The notes below the pieces were generated by a model that was not told where the DNA came from, made no database searches, and saw only the letters and a list, made by a program, of their open reading frames with translations. The translations under genes were made by a program, and so were the position numbers. 34,498 bases of DNA, taken from assembly GCA_024226235.1 (NCBI GenBank), contig JAAELW010000534.1, positions 1 to 34,498 of the forward strand, read 5' to 3'. How positions within the stretch are numbered: the stretch's first letter is position 1; each line of letters begins with the position of its first letter. Of this stretch, positions 33,613 to 34,498 are shown one piece after another. Source of the DNA: a bacterium. GTDB lineage: Bacteria; Myxococcota_A; UBA9160; UBA6930.

Positions 33613-33952
33613 GCCTAACATTGAGGCCCTGTCGGGAATGAGCCGACTGTCGGACTTTCCGTCCCGCGACTGCACGCTGACCCAGTACGCGTATCCCGAC
33701 GCGATCAGCGCACTGCACGGGATGGTCGCCGTGCTGGCTGCCCTCGATCATCGGAGCCGGGAAGGCGGAGGGCAGTCCATCGACCTCTCGCAGCGCGAGG
33801 CGACCGTTGCGGGGATCGGTCATGCGATGATGGAACATTTCGCGCTGGGTCAAGACAACGACTATGTGTTCGAGACGTTGCTCGACATGTCGGGAGAGGA
33901 GATCGAACGCGCCGTCGAGGCGGGCGCGATCGAGTCTGATGGAGAATTCTGA
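33613..33952 (+). pseudogene. Truncated, internally deleted copy of the CaiB/BaiF CoA transferase at 19578
   Basis: Matches codons about 157-236 and about 389-421 of the gene at 19578, in frame, ending in the same DGEF-stop. The first 156 codons are missing, and 153 internal codons are removed exactly at a GCG(T/C)TGGG microhomology. The track start TTG at 33545 lies in unrelated sequence. Changes in the first block include at least four replacements (Gly to Asp, Gly to Glu, Tyr to Arg, Val to Ala) besides synonymous ones, suggesting relaxed constraint. It keeps the region of the catalytic Asp but lacks the CoA-binding N-terminal domain, so it is almost certainly not an active transferase. 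Confidence 0.85.
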
Positions 33953-34019
33953 GCCGGTGCGACAGCGCGCCGGTGGTTCATTCCCGTCCCCGTCACAGCT
34001 GGGTTAAACCCTCGTCGCC
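33613..34019 (+). repeat. Island-flanking direct repeat, right copy (deleted form)
   Basis: Direct repeat of 20045-20911 minus 459 bp. The match begins abruptly at GCCTAACATTGAG and continues past the stop codon and its hairpin to the GGGTTAAACCC near 34003-34013, then fades by about 34019. The sequences outside both ends differ from the left copy. Confidence 0.85.
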
Positions 34020-34067
34020 GCAAAGCCGATGAAAACGGGGAGTCGCGATCTGGAGATCCACGGGGAA

Positions 34068-34498
34068 ATGGCGAGCTTCGTTGGCAATGCGGGTCTGGTC
34101 GCCTTCCTGTGTATCAGTCTGATCGTGGGGCTGCGGCTTCTCCTGCTGTGGCGCAAGACCCGGGCGTTGCCCGAGCTGCTGATCGGGGTGGGTTTTGTCG
34201 TGGGGGGTGCGTTCGGTTTCATTCCGGAGCATCTGGCCGTCAGCGGGCTGATCCCGGCTCCCTGGGATGGCCCCGTCAATGCGGTCGCCGAGGTTGCGAT
34301 CCGCTCTACTGCGGTGCTGTGCGCGGTCTTCACCTGGCGGGTGTTCAGGCCGGAGCAGGGCTGGGCACGCCATCTCACACGGGGCATCGTGGCCTTGCTG
34401 GCACTCGCCTATCTGGTCCATCCGGGGCCATGGGTGACCGCCCAGACGCCGCTCGCCTGGTATGCGTCGATCGCCACCGCGATCGTCCGCTCCGGAGC
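34068..34498 (+). CDS. Multi-pass membrane protein of unknown function (3' partial)
   Basis: Open reading frame running off the window end, absent from the ORF track because it has no stop. From the ATG at 34068 (GGAG about 12 bases upstream) at least 143 residues are visible, with four hydrophobic segments: GLVAFLCISLIVGLRLLLLW, ELLIGVGFVVGGAFGFI, RSTAVLCAVFTW and GIVALLALAYLV. An in-frame ATG at 34029 is an alternative start. I do not recognise the family. The opposing minus-strand ORFs listed here are its shadows. It lies just beyond the right repeat, so it may be the ancestral downstream neighbour of the CoA-transferase gene. Confidence 0.7.
   Translation, partial: MASFVGNAGLVAFLCISLIVGLRLLLLWRKTRALPELLIGVGFVVGGAFGFIPEHLAVSGLIPAPWDGPVNAVAEVAIRSTAVLCAVFTWRVFRPEQGWARHLTRGIVALLALAYLVHPGPWVTAQTPLAWYASIATAIVRSG

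Noticed and set aside
33993-34421. Two minus-strand ORFs at the window end (142 and 127 residues)
   Set aside because: They are antisense to a + strand membrane-protein frame with clear alternating hydrophobic segments that continues past the window end.
1-34498. CRISPR arrays, insertion sequences, integrases, rRNA and tRNA genes
   Set aside because: No evenly spaced short repeats, transposase or recombinase motifs, or structural RNA signatures were found on reading both strands; the only large repeat is the CoA-transferase duplication.

Overview
The window is a GC-rich, almost fully coding piece of a bacterial chromosome. It encodes a lipobox protein, a Tat-exported protein and membrane-bound surface-glycan enzymes. 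It is also dense in CoA-transferase, thiolase/DUF35, crotonase, ETF, LLM-oxidoreductase and ketosteroid-dehydrogenase-like genes. That mix suggests an uncultured high-GC Gram-negative catabolist of the former Deltaproteobacteria/Myxococcota/Binatota kind. The taxonomic call is an inference from gene content only.

Region A (1-20843) is a catabolic locus in three transcription units. Unit 1 (+, 1-6473) holds the 3' part of a molybdopterin hydroxylase large subunit, an amidohydrolase of the decarboxylase type, an Ltp2-like thiolase homologue, its DUF35 partner, an enoyl-CoA hydratase and a flavoprotein dehydrogenase. Unit 2 (-, 18275 down to 6463) starts with a TetR regulator. It continues with a KstD-like flavoprotein, an LLM-class oxidoreductase, a PaaG-like crotonase, a small unknown protein, etfB, etfA, DUF35, a thiolase, a nitronate-monooxygenase-like enzyme and a fused double CaiB/BaiF CoA transferase. 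Unit 3 (+, 18355-20843) is a translationally coupled pair of CaiB/BaiF CoA transferases, divergent from tetR. Together these look like a pathway that activates an alicyclic, steroid-like or terpenoid acid to its CoA ester, dehydrogenates it (electrons passing to ETF), hydrates it and cleaves it by thiolase/aldolase chemistry. The true substrate cannot be read from the sequence.

Region B (about 20911-33612) is functionally unrelated. It holds a radical SAM/SPASM-like protein, a Gfo/Idh/MocA sugar dehydrogenase, a FemAB/GNAT-like acyltransferase, a SAM methyltransferase, a GT2 glycosyltransferase and a DegT-type aminotransferase in one tightly packed + strand run. Next come a GMC oxidoreductase with a small Tat-signal partner (-), an NAD-dependent sugar epimerase (+), a lipoprotein of the sulfatase superfamily (-) and a GT39-like membrane glycosyltransferase (+). 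This looks like a cluster for building and modifying an unusual amino sugar or glycolipid.

Region B is bracketed by a direct repeat. The 3' part of the second CaiB gene of unit 3 (20045-20911) reappears at 33613-34019 as a diverged copy (about 95% identical by hand count in the first block). That copy carries an exact 459-bp in-frame internal deletion bounded by a short GCGTTGGG-type microhomology. This is the strongest structural signal in the window and marks region B as a probable inserted or rearranged island. After the second copy, the window ends inside a multi-pass membrane protein (34068-34498). I found no tRNA, rRNA, CRISPR array, transposase or integrase.
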